DNA of 64,000 bases from CAG-390 sp045633005 (GCA_045633005.1 JAZQXT010000080.1:24773-88772), one strand, 5' to 3'; counted from the first letter of the stretch, positions 23,429 through 32,068 are shown. The notes: generated by a model from the sequence alone, not told the origin. Made by a program: numbers and translations.

Positions 23429-24170
23429 GCTATACGCTATAGCCGATACGCTTCGCGCTATTGCGGGAGTCGCAAAAAACCGAAGGACCGCCGCCATTAT
23501 CGTTGCGGCCGGCTCGTCGGCGCGAATGGGCAAGCCCAAGCAATTCATTCCGCTTTGCGGCATCCCCGCCGTCGTGCGCACGCTTAAGGCGTATCAAGCC
23601 TCGTCTCTTATCACCTCCATCGTGGTAGTGGCAAGGGAATGCGATATCGAAAGATACGAAAAATACAAAAAAGCATACTCTATAACCAAGCTTTGCGCCA
23701 TCGTAAAGGGTGGCTCGACAAGGCAGGAGTCCGTGCTTCGCGGCGTTGAAGCCGTGCCGAAAAAGACCGCCTACGTTGCTATTGCGGACGGCGCAAGACC
23801 GCTGACTACTACCGAAACGATAGACCAAGTTTGCCTTGCGGCGTACCGCTTTGATGCGGCAACTGCGGCTTTCCCCGCGTACGACACTATAAAAACCGCC
23901 GACAAAAAGGGCTTTATCACCTCTACCGTTGAGCGTTCTACGGTATGGCACGCCGCCACGCCGCAGGTATTCAGCCTTGCGCTGTACCGCGCCGCCGCAT
24001 ATTCGGCAAAGGACGAGGGCTTCGTCGCGACCGACGACAACTCGCTCGTTGAGCACATCGGACACAGGATAAAGCTCGTCGATTGCGGCAGAGAGAACAT
24101 TAAGCTGACGGAGCGCCACGACGTAACGATGTGCGAGGCTATCATCAAGCAAAGGGAGGCTGACAAATGA
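23421..24170 (+). CDS. ispD: 2-C-methyl-D-erythritol 4-phosphate cytidylyltransferase
   Basis: 249 residues. The nucleotide-binding loop IIVAAGSSARMGKPKQF is at about residues 27-42, slightly internal because of a 20-residue N-terminal addition. The family motifs VAIADGARPLTT and ATPQVFSLALY are present. It makes CDP-methylerythritol in the MEP isoprenoid pathway. The start at 23421 lies inside the end of rpiB, and the stop overlaps the ispF start by ATGA, so ispD-ispF are coupled. Confidence 0.95.
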   Translation: MSKLYAIADTLRAIAGVAKNRRTAAIIVAAGSSARMGKPKQFIPLCGIPAVVRTLKAYQASSLITSIVVVARECDIERYEKYKKAYSITKLCAIVKGGSTRQESVLRGVEAVPKKTAYVAIADGARPLTTTETIDQVCLAAYRFDAATAAFPAYDTIKTADKKGFITSTVERSTVWHAATPQVFSLALYRAAAYSAKDEGFVATDDNSLVEHIGHRIKLVDCGRENIKLTERHDVTMCEAIIKQREADK

Positions 24171-24634
24171 GAATAGGTCACGGATACGACGTCCACCGCC
24201 TCGTTGAAGGCAGAGAGCTGATACTTGGCGGCGTGAAGATAGATTATCACCTTGGGCTTCTCGGTCATTCCGATGCCGACGTGCTTGTCCACGCGATAAT
24301 GGACGCGCTTCTCGGCGCGGCGGCGCTTGGAGATATCGGAAAGCACTTTCCCGACAGCGACGCGGCGTTTTGCGGCGCAGACAGCCTTGCTCTTGCACGT
24401 CAGGTAGCCGCAATGCTGCGAGTGCGCTCTTACAAAACAGTAAACGTTGACGCGACCGTTATTGCACAGCGTCCGAAGCTTGCCCCACACATAGACGAAA
24501 TGAGGCGAAATATCGCCGCGGCGCTCGGCGTTGAGCTTTCCGCGATAAATATAAAGGCGACGACCGAGGAAGGTCTCGGGTTTACGGGAAACGGCGCGGG
24601 CATTGCCGCGCACGCGGTCTGCCTTATTGATTGA
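24167..24634 (+). CDS. ispF: 2-C-methyl-D-erythritol 2,4-cyclodiphosphate synthase
   Basis: 155 residues. The zinc ligands are in RIGHGYDVHRL (N-terminus) and the LLGHSDADVLVHAIMDALLGA stretch is intact, as are GDIGKHFPD and the C-terminal TTEEGLGFTGNGAGIAA. The step follows IspD and IspE; ispE is not in the window. Starts within the ispD stop. Confidence 0.97.
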   Translation: MRIGHGYDVHRLVEGRELILGGVKIDYHLGLLGHSDADVLVHAIMDALLGAAALGDIGKHFPDSDAAFCGADSLALARQVAAMLRVRSYKTVNVDATVIAQRPKLAPHIDEMRRNIAAALGVELSAINIKATTEEGLGFTGNGAGIAAHAVCLID

Positions 24635-24643
24635 CCAAGCAGA

Positions 24644-24661
24644 GCCGCCGCAAGCGGCGGC
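24644..24661. repeat. Hairpin in the ispF-rpe spacer
   Basis: GCCGCCGC-AA-GCGGCGGC, a very GC-rich stem without a T run, in a 165-bp spacer that holds nothing else recognisable. It may stabilise or process the upstream message. Confidence 0.4.
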
Positions 24662-24799
24662 CCTAAGCGTAAAACGTGCAACACGCATCTCTCGCACTTC
24701 CCGTGCTTTTTGACTTCCCTTGTTGCCATCTTACGCATACCTTCTATACAGAATATGGCGAAACGGTCTTTTTTGACCGCGCCTGAAAGGATAACTTTT

Positions 24800-25462
24800 A
24801 TGATCTACATAGCTCCCTCCCTGCTCGCCGCAGATTTTACAAGACTCGGCGAGGACACCGCGCGAGTTGAAGCCGCGGGCGCTGATTTTCTGCATCTTGA
24901 CGTTATGGACGGCGTTTTCGTTCCGAATATCTCATTCGGTCCTGCCGTCATTGGTGCGCTTCGTCCGCAATCCAAGCTCGTTTTTGACGTTCACCTTATG
25001 ATAACCGCCCCCGAACGTTACGTTGACCGCTTTATCAAGGCGGGCGCGGATATGATATCCTTCCACCTTGAAGCGTGCGAGGACCCCGCCGCCCTTATAA
25101 AGACCATAAAAGCGGCAGGCGTTAAGGCGGCAGTTGCCATCTCGCCCGACACGCCCGCAGAGGCTATCATTCCCTACCTTGCCGACGTGGATATGGCGCT
25201 TATTATGACCGTATACCCAGGCTTTGGCGGACAGAAATTTATGGCGGATATGCTCCCGAAGATCAGGGCGGTAAGAGAGTACGTAGATAAGAATTCGCTC
25301 GACTGCCTTATCCAAGTTGACGGCGGCATTGACGTTGCCACCGCTCCCCTTGTCAGCGCCGCGGGTGCAAACGTGCTTGTCGCAGGCTCTGCCGTATTCC
25401 ACGCGGAGGATGCAAAGAAAAAGATCGCAGACATAAGAAGTGCGGCGGCAAATAATCAATAA
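24800..25462 (+). CDS. rpe: Ribulose-phosphate 3-epimerase
   Basis: 220 residues, a TIM barrel, from ATG 24800 behind GAAAGG. Signatures: APSLLAADFTRLGED at the start, FLHLDVMDGVFVPNISFG near residue 31 with metal-binding His and Asp, DVHLM near 65, PGFGGQKF near 138, and QVDGGI near 171. It links ribulose- and xylulose-5-phosphate and works with rpiB upstream. Confidence 0.96.
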   Translation: MIYIAPSLLAADFTRLGEDTARVEAAGADFLHLDVMDGVFVPNISFGPAVIGALRPQSKLVFDVHLMITAPERYVDRFIKAGADMISFHLEACEDPAALIKTIKAAGVKAAVAISPDTPAEAIIPYLADVDMALIMTVYPGFGGQKFMADMLPKIRAVREYVDKNSLDCLIQVDGGIDVATAPLVSAAGANVLVAGSAVFHAEDAKKKIADIRSAAANNQ

Positions 25463-25488
25463 TTTTTCGACTTTTTTCAAAAAAAGTA

Positions 25489-25517
25489 TTGACAGACGCA
25501 TTTTTTTGTAGTAAAAT
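25489..25517 (+). promoter_or_regulatory. Promoter of the T-box/acyl-CoA synthetase unit
   Basis: TTGACA (25489-25494) and TAAAAT (25512-25517), 17 bp apart, at the head of a leader of about 300 nt. Confidence 0.75.
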
Positions 25518-25523
25518 CTATAA

Positions 25524-25801
25524 CAACAAATTGAATAGCGGTTATAAAGGCTATGACGAAGACGGTCAGGCGATGCTTGTGCACAGAGAGCCGATGGTTG
25601 GTGTAAATCGGTAACGGCGCGTTAAGTACCCATCACTTCCGAGCCGAAGATTCGAAGCTTGAGAGTCTTCCGTTTGCGCTACGTCATTGCGCAGGGCTTG
25701 TTTGAGTCCGTTAAGTGGCATCGAAAGATGCAATTTGAGTGGTACCGCGGGAAAATGCTTTTTATCCCGTCTCAAAGAAATTCTTTGAGACGGTTTTTTT
25801 A
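25524..25801 (+). promoter_or_regulatory. T-box riboswitch before an acyl-CoA synthetase
   Basis: The T-box antiterminator motif GAGTGGTACCGCGG is at 25737-25750, followed by a terminator stem CGTCTCAAAG/CTTTGAGACG (25768-25777, 25783-25792) and a T run. Upstream lie the Stem I hallmarks AGAGAG (25585-25590) and the distal loop CCGAT-GGTTGGTGTAA-ATCGG. The TGGT bulge implies a tRNA with discriminator A. The specifier lies in the segment TACCCATCACTT (25626-25637). ATC (Ile), followed by A, looks best by comparison with known ileS leaders, but CCC (Pro) or ACC (Thr) cannot be excluded by eye. It should switch on the gene when the cognate tRNA is uncharged. Confidence 0.88.
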
Positions 25802-25820
25802 TTGAAAGGAGATACTCAAA

Positions 25821-28100
25821 ATGATGAACAAAGAGATCCGCGACGTTGCTTCACGCGTAAGAATGTTGCGCGAGATCGCAGGAATGAGCGAGGCTGAAGC
25901 CGCCGCAAACACCGAGGTTTCCATTGAGGAATACCGTGCGCTTGAAAGAGGCGAGCGCGACTTCGCTTTCACGTTTATTTATAAAGCCGCCGCTACCTTC
26001 GGCGTTGAGATGAGGGATATCCTTGAGGGAACGAGCCCCAATCTTTCGCTCTACACCGTCACTCGCCACGGCGAGGGCGTGCCGATCGCGCGTAACACGG
26101 GTTTTGCATACAACAACCTTGCCCCCTCGTTCAAGAACAAGATCGCCGAGCCCTTCCGCGTTCTTATTCCCTGCGGTGACGACGACGTTCCCTCCTACAA
26201 CCGCCACAAGGGTCAGGAGATAGACATCGTTATCAGCGGTACTCTTGAAATTCGTATAAACGAGCGCATAGAGCTTCTCGGCCCAGGTGACACCATTTAC
26301 TACAACAGCTCCGCTCCCCACGCGCTTCGCGCTCTCGGCGGTGATTGCGAGATATACGCAATCGTACTCAAATCCACCGAGGACGAGGACGAGGCTGAAT
26401 TCGTACACGGAAATCCCCGTCTTGCAAACGCCGCCGCAAAGGGTGAGCGCACGGTGGCTGACGATTTCATTACCACCACGCTTGACGAAAAGGGCGTGCT
26501 TTCCTCCATCAGCTTTACTAACGAGGACAAGTTCAATTTCGCATACGACGTAGTGGACAAGATAGCCGAAAAGACACCCGACAAGCGCGCTATGCTTTGG
26601 GTTTCCTCCGACAAGCGTGAGCATACGTTCACCTTTGGCGATATGGCTAAATACTCCAATATGACGGCAAACTACTTCCTCTCCCTCGGCATTAAGAAGG
26701 GCGACACGGTAATGCTCGTTCTTAAGCGTCACTATCAGTTCTGGTTTGCAATGCTTGCGCTCCACAAGATAGGCGCGGTGGCAATTCCCGCTACCAACCA
26801 GCTTGTTGAGCACGATTTCTCCTATCGCTACAAGGCGGCGGGTGTCAAGGCTATCGTCTGCACCGCAGACGGCGAGACGCACCTGCACGCAGAGCGCGCC
26901 GCCGCTGAATTCCCCGACATCGTAAAGATACTCGTCGGTGCAAAGCGCGACGGCTGGTACGACTACAACAGCGAGATGATGCTGTGCTCCGATTCTTTCC
27001 CGAGAACCGAGGACACTCCCTGCGGCGACGACACTATGCTTATGCTCTTTACGTCGGGAACTACGGGATACCCCCGCGTTGCGGCGCACTCCTACAAGTA
27101 CGCGCTCGGTCACTACATAACCGCGCGTTATTGGCACAACGTACGTCCTAACGGACTTCACTTCACCATTTCCGACACGGGCTGGGGCAAGGCTCTTTGG
27201 GGTAAGCTCTACGGTCAGTGGCTTTGCGAAGCGGCTGTGTTCACTTATGATTTTGACCGCTTCACGCCCGAAGATATTCTCCCCATGTTTGCTAAATACG
27301 GCATAACCACCTTCTGCGCTCCCCCGACGATGTACCGTTTCTTCATTCGTGAGGATCTGTCAAAGTACGACCTTTCCTCCATCGAATACGCTACGACTGC
27401 GGGCGAGGCTCTCAACCCTGAGGTCTACAACCGCTTCTACGCAGAGACGGGACTTAAGATAATGGAGGGCTTCGGTCAGACCGAGACCACGCTCAGCATA
27501 GGAAACCTCGTGGGAAGCGAGCCGAAGATCGGCTCGATGGGTCGCCCTTCTCCCCTTTACAACGTCAAGCTTCTTGATGCCGACGGCAACGAGTGCGACG
27601 CGGGCGAGACGGGAGAGATCTGTATCGACCTTTCGGCAGGAAATCCCTGCGGACTTTTCAAGGGATACTATCTCGACGAGGAGCACACCTCGGAGGTAAT
27701 TTACGACGGATATTATCACACGGGCGACACCGCAACCGTTGACGAGGACGGATATTTCTGGTACGTCGGACGTATCGACGACGTTATCAAGTCCTCGGGC
27801 TACCGCATAGGTCCGTTTGAGATAGAAAGCGTTATTATGGAGCTTCCTTACGTGCTTGAATGCGCTATCACTCCCGTTCCCGACGAGATACGCGGTCAGA
27901 TAGTTAAGGCGACCGTGGTTCTTACCAAGGGCACGAAGGCAAGTGACACGCTGAAAAAGGAGATCCAGACCTATGTAAAGACGCGCACCGCTCCCTACAA
28001 ATACCCCCGTATCGTGGAATTTGTAGACGAGCTTCCCAAGACCATAAGCGGCAAGGTTCGCCGCGTTGCCATCCGCAAAAAGGACAGCGGAGAGGCGTAA
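25821..28100 (+). CDS. XRE-cupin-acyl-CoA synthetase (AMP-binding) fusion
   Basis: 759 residues. Residues 8-70 form an XRE helix-turn-helix (LREIAGMSEAEAAANTEVSIEE). Residues about 85-195 hold a cupin with SYNRHKGQEIDIVISGTLE and PGDTIYYNSSAPHAL. From about 225 to the end is a full acyl-CoA synthetase: P-loop TSGTTGYPR near 415, FGQTETT near 552, GYYHTGDTA near 632, and a C-terminal lysine in KTISGKVRR. The synthetase part is like medium/branched-chain AcsM enzymes, forming acyl-AMP and then acyl-CoA. Carrying regulator and enzyme in one chain is unusual. It is controlled by a T-box, so it is probably tied to amino-acid need. Acid specificity is unknown. Confidence 0.88.
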   Translation: MMNKEIRDVASRVRMLREIAGMSEAEAAANTEVSIEEYRALERGERDFAFTFIYKAAATFGVEMRDILEGTSPNLSLYTVTRHGEGVPIARNTGFAYNNLAPSFKNKIAEPFRVLIPCGDDDVPSYNRHKGQEIDIVISGTLEIRINERIELLGPGDTIYYNSSAPHALRALGGDCEIYAIVLKSTEDEDEAEFVHGNPRLANAAAKGERTVADDFITTTLDEKGVLSSISFTNEDKFNFAYDVVDKIAEKTPDKRAMLWVSSDKREHTFTFGDMAKYSNMTANYFLSLGIKKGDTVMLVLKRHYQFWFAMLALHKIGAVAIPATNQLVEHDFSYRYKAAGVKAIVCTADGETHLHAERAAAEFPDIVKILVGAKRDGWYDYNSEMMLCSDSFPRTEDTPCGDDTMLMLFTSGTTGYPRVAAHSYKYALGHYITARYWHNVRPNGLHFTISDTGWGKALWGKLYGQWLCEAAVFTYDFDRFTPEDILPMFAKYGITTFCAPPTMYRFFIREDLSKYDLSSIEYATTAGEALNPEVYNRFYAETGLKIMEGFGQTETTLSIGNLVGSEPKIGSMGRPSPLYNVKLLDADGNECDAGETGEICIDLSAGNPCGLFKGYYLDEEHTSEVIYDGYYHTGDTATVDEDGYFWYVGRIDDVIKSSGYRIGPFEIESVIMELPYVLECAITPVPDEIRGQIVKATVVLTKGTKASDTLKKEIQTYVKTRTAPYKYPRIVEFVDELPKTISGKVRRVAIRKKDSGEA

Positions 28101-28107
28101 ATAAAAA

Positions 28108-28146
28108 GTGTGTGAGTCAAATGCTAAAAGCATTTGACTCACACAC
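28108..28146 (-). terminator. 17-bp perfect hairpin at the left end of array B
   Basis: GTGTGTGAGTCAAATGC-TAAAA-GCATTTGACTCACACAC begins 7 bp after the synthetase stop. A tract precedes it on the plus strand, so the T run follows only for leftward transcription. It may stop transcripts that read through array B from the htrA side, or be an integral part of the array. Confidence 0.6.
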
Positions 28147-28147
28147 A

Positions 28148-28316
28148 ATGAATTGCCCTGCGGGCGTGAATTGGCTTACGCCATGAATTGCACCTGCGGT
28201 GCATGAATTGCCTTCGGCATTGTGAGAAAGGGCAATTCAAATCATGAAATCGTAAGATTTCAAATCATGAAGCCGTAAGGCTTCAATTCATGACGGCTTG
28301 CCGTCAATTCATTATA
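28148..28316. repeat. Palindromic word array B (ATGAATTG / CAATTCAT)
   Basis: The word [AG]TGAATTG is at 28148, 28166, 28183 and 28203, alternating with hairpins GCCC-TGC-GGGC, GGC-TTAC-GCC, GCACC-TGC-GGTGC and GCC-TTC-GGC. After the centre (28219-28232) the inverted word follows at 28233, 28262, 28285 and 28306 (CAATTCA, AAATCATGA, AATTCATGA, AATTCATTA), alternating with GAAATC-GTAA-GATTTC, GAAGCC-GTAA-GGCTTC and GACGG-CTTG-CCGTC. Many loops are GTAA, TTC(G) or their complements. It is non-coding and lies between the convergent synthetase and htrA genes, 7 bp from a terminator. Same grammar as arrays A and C. Confidence 0.88.
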
Positions 28317-28322
28317 CCAAAG

Positions 28323-28370
28323 CAACAAAAAACCAAGATCAATCATTTGATTTGACCTTGGTTTTTTGTT
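28323..28370. terminator. Terminator of the htrA operon
   Basis: AACAAAAAACCAAG pairs with CTTGGTTTTTTGTT, with further TCAA/TTGA pairs inside; a long symmetrical stem acting in both directions. Confidence 0.88.
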
Positions 28371-28384
28371 ATGGTTGTACATTA

Positions 28385-29668
28385 TTAAAACACTATAGTG
28401 AGATTTATGATCTCGCCGTTTCTGTAAACGGAAAATACTGCGCTTTCGCCGACCTTGTGCTTATAAAGCTCCGTGCGAAGCTCGTCGGCGGTGGTTACTA
28501 CTACGCCGTCAACGGAGATAATTATATCCTCAAGAAGCAATATGCCGTGAGAGCTGTAGCCCTCCTCTGCCGCCTTGCTTACGATAACGCCCGTTGCGCC
28601 CGCTATCTTTACCGTCGTTCCGTCGATGGTGTAACGTCCGCCCTCCACTACCGAGCCGCAGGTAATGCCAAGCTTTACTCCCTCGGCGGCGATGCTTCCG
28701 CCGCTTGACTCCTTGCCCTCGATAATTCCGCGCAGTATATCAAGCGCGCCGTTGATGGGAAGCGCGAAGGATATCCCCTCGTACTTGCCTGCAAGCTTCA
28801 AGGTATTAACGCCGATGACCTTACCGTACATATCAATAAGCGGCCCACCGGAGTTACCCGGATTAAGCGTTGTATCGGTCTGAATATACGTCGTAGTCTT
28901 GACGAGCATTCCCGATTCATCATACGTCTTGACGTTTCTGTTGATTCCCGAAACTATACCCTGCGTAAGAGAACCTGCGTACTCTATATTGGCGGGATTG
29001 CCTATCGCGCAAACGTCCTCGCCGACCACGAGAGCGTCGGAATTGCCGAACTCGACGGGTACAAGGTCACTTCTCTGCTCTATTTTTAATACCGCAAGGT
29101 CTGCAAGCGCATCCTTACCGACTATCTCTGCCTTTACGGTTATTCCGTTTATAAATATTATATTTACCGACGAGGCGTTTTCGACAACGTGGTAATTCGT
29201 TGCTATATGCCCCTCGCTATCCATAACGAAGCCCGTTCCGATGGACGTGCCGCCCGCAAGTCTTGACTCAACGCTGACTACCGACGGGCTGACCTTATCG
29301 TATATTTCGGGAAGTGTGAGATATCCGCTCTCGCTATCGTATTCGCGCACATATATAACCTTTTCAAGATATTTTCCGTCGCCGAAAACGAAATATCCGT
29401 TGCGATACCCCAAAAGCAGAATGAACGAGAGCGCCGCAAAGCTAAGTGTAAAAAGTGCCGTCATCACTATTGCGTATACGTACGAGGCACTTATACCCTT
29501 GCGCTCTTTTTCCTTTGGAGTCTCCGCCTCGACGGGCTCGGCGGAATCCGCGCTATCGGCGTCACTCTCAGGCTCGGTACTCTCCTCTGTCAGCTCTTCG
29601 GTCGGTGCATCCTGCGGCTCGCCGCATTCTTCCTCGGAAACGTCCGAGACGATTTTATTTTCTTCCAT
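28385..29668 (-). CDS. HtrA/DegP-like membrane serine protease with PDZ domain
   Basis: 427 residues. An acidic cytoplasmic tail (residues 1-55) precedes one transmembrane helix at about 64-87. The trypsin-like domain has the catalytic His in ATNYHVV (near 158), Asp in DALADLAVLKI (near 187) and Ser in NPGNSGGPL (near 268). A C-terminal PDZ domain runs from about 330 to the end (GILLLEDIIISVDGV). Such proteases degrade misfolded envelope proteins. Encoded 26 bp after the histidine kinase in the same operon, so it is probably an output or modulator of that signalling system. Confidence 0.93.
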   Translation of the reverse strand: MEENKIVSDVSEEECGEPQDAPTEELTEESTEPESDADSADSAEPVEAETPKEKERKGISASYVYAIVMTALFTLSFAALSFILLLGYRNGYFVFGDGKYLEKVIYVREYDSESGYLTLPEIYDKVSPSVVSVESRLAGGTSIGTGFVMDSEGHIATNYHVVENASSVNIIFINGITVKAEIVGKDALADLAVLKIEQRSDLVPVEFGNSDALVVGEDVCAIGNPANIEYAGSLTQGIVSGINRNVKTYDESGMLVKTTTYIQTDTTLNPGNSGGPLIDMYGKVIGVNTLKLAGKYEGISFALPINGALDILRGIIEGKESSGGSIAAEGVKLGITCGSVVEGGRYTIDGTTVKIAGATGVIVSKAAEEGYSSHGILLLEDIIISVDGVVVTTADELRTELYKHKVGESAVFSVYRNGEIINLTIVF

Positions 29669-29694
29669 AGCTTATTCCCTTTTATTGTGATATT

Positions 29695-31155
29695 TTATTT
29701 CCGCACGGGCGGCAGAGTGAAGGTAAATTCGCAGAACTCCCCAGGCTCACTTCTGAGGCTGATATCCTCGTTATGAGCGTTGATTATAGTCTTTGAGATA
29801 AACATTCCGAGTCCTACGCCGCTTTTATCCTTTCCGCGGCTCTTGTCGCTCTTGTAGAATCGCTCAAAGATATACGGCTGGTCGGCGTAAGGAATTCCCT
29901 CTCCCTCGTTATATACGCTTACTGCTATCTTTTTATCCTTGTTTTTTATCGACAAACGCAAAAGTCCGCGTTCACGCGAGAATTTTACGGCGTTATCACA
30001 GATATTGTAAAGTATCTGATATATCGCATCGTGGTCGCCGTTTACAAGGATATTATCCCCGTCGGCATCAAATTCCACGTCGAGCCCCTTTGCTTCTATC
30101 TTTTGCTCAAACGAAATTATTATCTGACGAGCCATCTCGCAGATATCAAAGGGCTTCATTACGAATTTGCGGTCTCCCGCCTGTATTCTTGAAATATCAA
30201 GCAGAGTGGCAACGAGCCTTGAAAGCCTTTGCACCTCGTCTCTTATGACGCGCAGATAATGCTCGTGCTTTTCGGGCGGTATCGCGCCGTCAAGAATGCA
30301 GTCGATAAAGCCCGATATCGTGGTCATCGGCGTGCGCATATCGTGCGAAACGCTTGACATAAAGTTATTTCACATCTCGTCAAGGGATGCAAGCGAGGAC
30401 GCCATGTTGTTAAATGCTATAGCAAGCTCTGCAACCTCGTCCTTACCGACGACGGGAACTCGCACGTCGAAATCCCCCGCCGCAAAGCTCTTTGCCGCCT
30501 GCCGCATTTCCTTAAGCGGCGCGCTTATGCGGTCGCTTATAAAATAAATCGCGATAAGCGCCGCAAGCATTACCCAAAGACTGCAAAGCACTACGGTCTT
30601 GATAAGGACCTCCATAAAATCGTTCAGTGAGCTTTCGGACGAGCATACGAAAACCATACCGCAAACGTAGCTGTTGCGCATATATATCGGCATTGCGTTT
30701 ATGATGTGCGGCGTATCAAAGATGCCCTCAAGGCTGTCAAGCCTTGACAGCTCAACTCCGTTATTGACCTCGTTCATCACAGTGGGGGAAATATTACCCT
30801 CGGAGCATACGTCATCCTTTTCCGAAACGCTTGAGAGTATTATCTCTCCGCGCCTATTGGCGATAAGCACCGAAATATCCTCGCCGCCCGTTTTTCTGAC
30901 CACCTCAAGCAATGCCGCAAGGTCACCCGAATTATGGCGCACGAAATACTCGAAATCGCGCATATCCTCGTCACGTTCAAGCTTATCTTCAAAAAAATTA
31001 GCAACGGAGCTTGCCGCCGTACCGACGGTGTCGAACTTTGCTTGAACCGAATAGTTGCCGACCATAGAGCCTACTATGGCTACAAGGAGAGTAAGGCTTA
31101 TGGTTATTATAACAACAAAGGTTACGATGTATTTTACGTAAAGACTTCTGAACAT
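29695..31155 (-). pseudogene. OmpR-partner sensor histidine kinase with in-frame TGA
   Basis: One reading frame of 486 sense-equivalent codons is broken by TGA at 30370-30372. The first part (30370-31155, 261 residues) has two transmembrane helices at about residues 8-30 and 184-206, an extracytoplasmic sensor and a HAMP domain ending SSLASLDEM. The same frame continues NNFMSSVSHDMRTP with the phospho-acceptor His, then the ATPase with NICDNAVKF (N box), DKSGVGLGMFI (G box) and the end at 29695. Homologues have Arg or Lys at the TGA position, so one C-to-T change (CGA to TGA) explains it. An internal ATG at 30358-30360 could restart a membrane-free kinase, but has no clear SD. The site may also be a sequencing error. 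Confidence 0.8.
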
Positions 31156-31181
31156 TCGCCCTTCCCTCCTTCAAAAATTTA

Positions 31182-31221
31182 AGGATGTCGCAAATGCGCA
31201 AAAATGCATTTGCAACATCCT
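31182..31221 (-). terminator. Hairpin between response regulator and kinase
   Basis: AGGATGT-GCAAATGC pairs with GCATTTGC-ACATCCT (one mismatch, 8-nt loop). On the minus strand it is followed by TTAAATTTTTG and then the kinase SD AAGGAGGG. It probably attenuates, so that more regulator than kinase is made. Confidence 0.6.
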
Positions 31222-31237
31222 GCATAGTCTACTTGAT

Positions 31238-31930
31238 TCAGTTGCCTGAAACCTCAAATTTATAGCCTACGCCCCAAACCGTTTTGAGCATCCATTTATC
31301 CGAAACGCCCTCAAGCTTTTCGCGCAGACGCTTTACGTGTACGTCAACGGTACGGGAGTCACCAAGATAGTCAAAGCCCCAGACCTTATCAAGAAGCTGG
31401 TCGCGGGTGAACACACGATTGTAGTTAGATGCCAAGAAGTAAAGCAATTCAAGCTCCTTCGGGGGAATATCAACGCTCTTATCGTTGAGCTTAAGCTCAT
31501 ACTTCTGCTTGCTTATCTCTATGTTTTCAAACTTGATTACCTCGCCGCTACCGGGCTCTTCGTGCGAATTGCATCTGCGCAGAACTGCCTTGATGCGTGC
31601 AAAAAGCTCATTCATATCAAAGGGCTTGACTACAAAATCATCAGCGCCAAGCTCAAGGCAGACGACCTTGTCCACGACCTCGCCCTTAGCGGTGATCATA
31701 ATGATGGGCTTGTTTGAAAACTTTCTTATCTCGGAGCATACGTCCTTGCCGCTCTTGCCGGGGAGCATAATGTCAAGCAAAACGAGATCGGGATCGTATT
31801 TTTTGAAGGTGTCGATCGCCTCGTAGCCGTCGTTTGCGGTGCGCACGTCATATCCCTCGTTAGTAAGGTATTTATTCAAAATGTCGCAAATGTTGACGTC
31901 ATCGTCAACAACAAGTATTTTCGTATACAT
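31238..31930 (-). CDS. OmpR/PhoB-family response regulator
   Basis: 230 residues. The receiver domain has the acidic pair DDD near residue 10, the phospho-acceptor Asp in LVLLDIMLPGKSG (about residue 53), Thr in ITAKG (near 81) and Lys in VVKPFD (near 103). The C-terminal winged helix is complete (PPKELELLYFLASN, RTVDVHVKRLREKLE, WGVGYKFE). It heads the operon with the interrupted kinase and HtrA. The envelope-stress theme is inferred from HtrA. It is a candidate reader of the tandem TTTGTAAC boxes at 9271 and 10934, though its own promoter lacks them. Confidence 0.95.
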   Translation of the reverse strand: MYTKILVVDDDVNICDILNKYLTNEGYDVRTANDGYEAIDTFKKYDPDLVLLDIMLPGKSGKDVCSEIRKFSNKPIIMITAKGEVVDKVVCLELGADDFVVKPFDMNELFARIKAVLRRCNSHEEPGSGEVIKFENIEISKQKYELKLNDKSVDIPPKELELLYFLASNYNRVFTRDQLLDKVWGFDYLGDSRTVDVHVKRLREKLEGVSDKWMLKTVWGVGYKFEVSGN

Positions 31931-32000
31931 TTCATCCTCCTAAAGCATTTTATTTCTGTTAACATCGTTCAAATGATGATATTTTCCCATTCTTTTACTT

Positions 32001-32028
32001 ATTATAACACACTTTTCCTTTTTTGCAA
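32001..32028 (-). promoter_or_regulatory. Promoter of the regulator-kinase-htrA operon
   Basis: On the minus strand TTGCAA (32023-32028) and TATAAT (32001-32006), 16 bp apart, with a leader of about 65 nt. Confidence 0.55.
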
Positions 32029-32068
32029 AGGGTTTTTTGAAATATTTGTTCATATTTTTGTTTCTCTC

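Noticed and set aside
30361..30372. TGA read as selenocysteine or tryptophan
   Set aside because: TGA serves as a normal stop in several genes here (for example ispD, metG, the small membrane gene at 2234). Homologous kinases carry Arg or Lys, not Cys or Trp, at this site, and no SECIS-like stem was seen directly after it.
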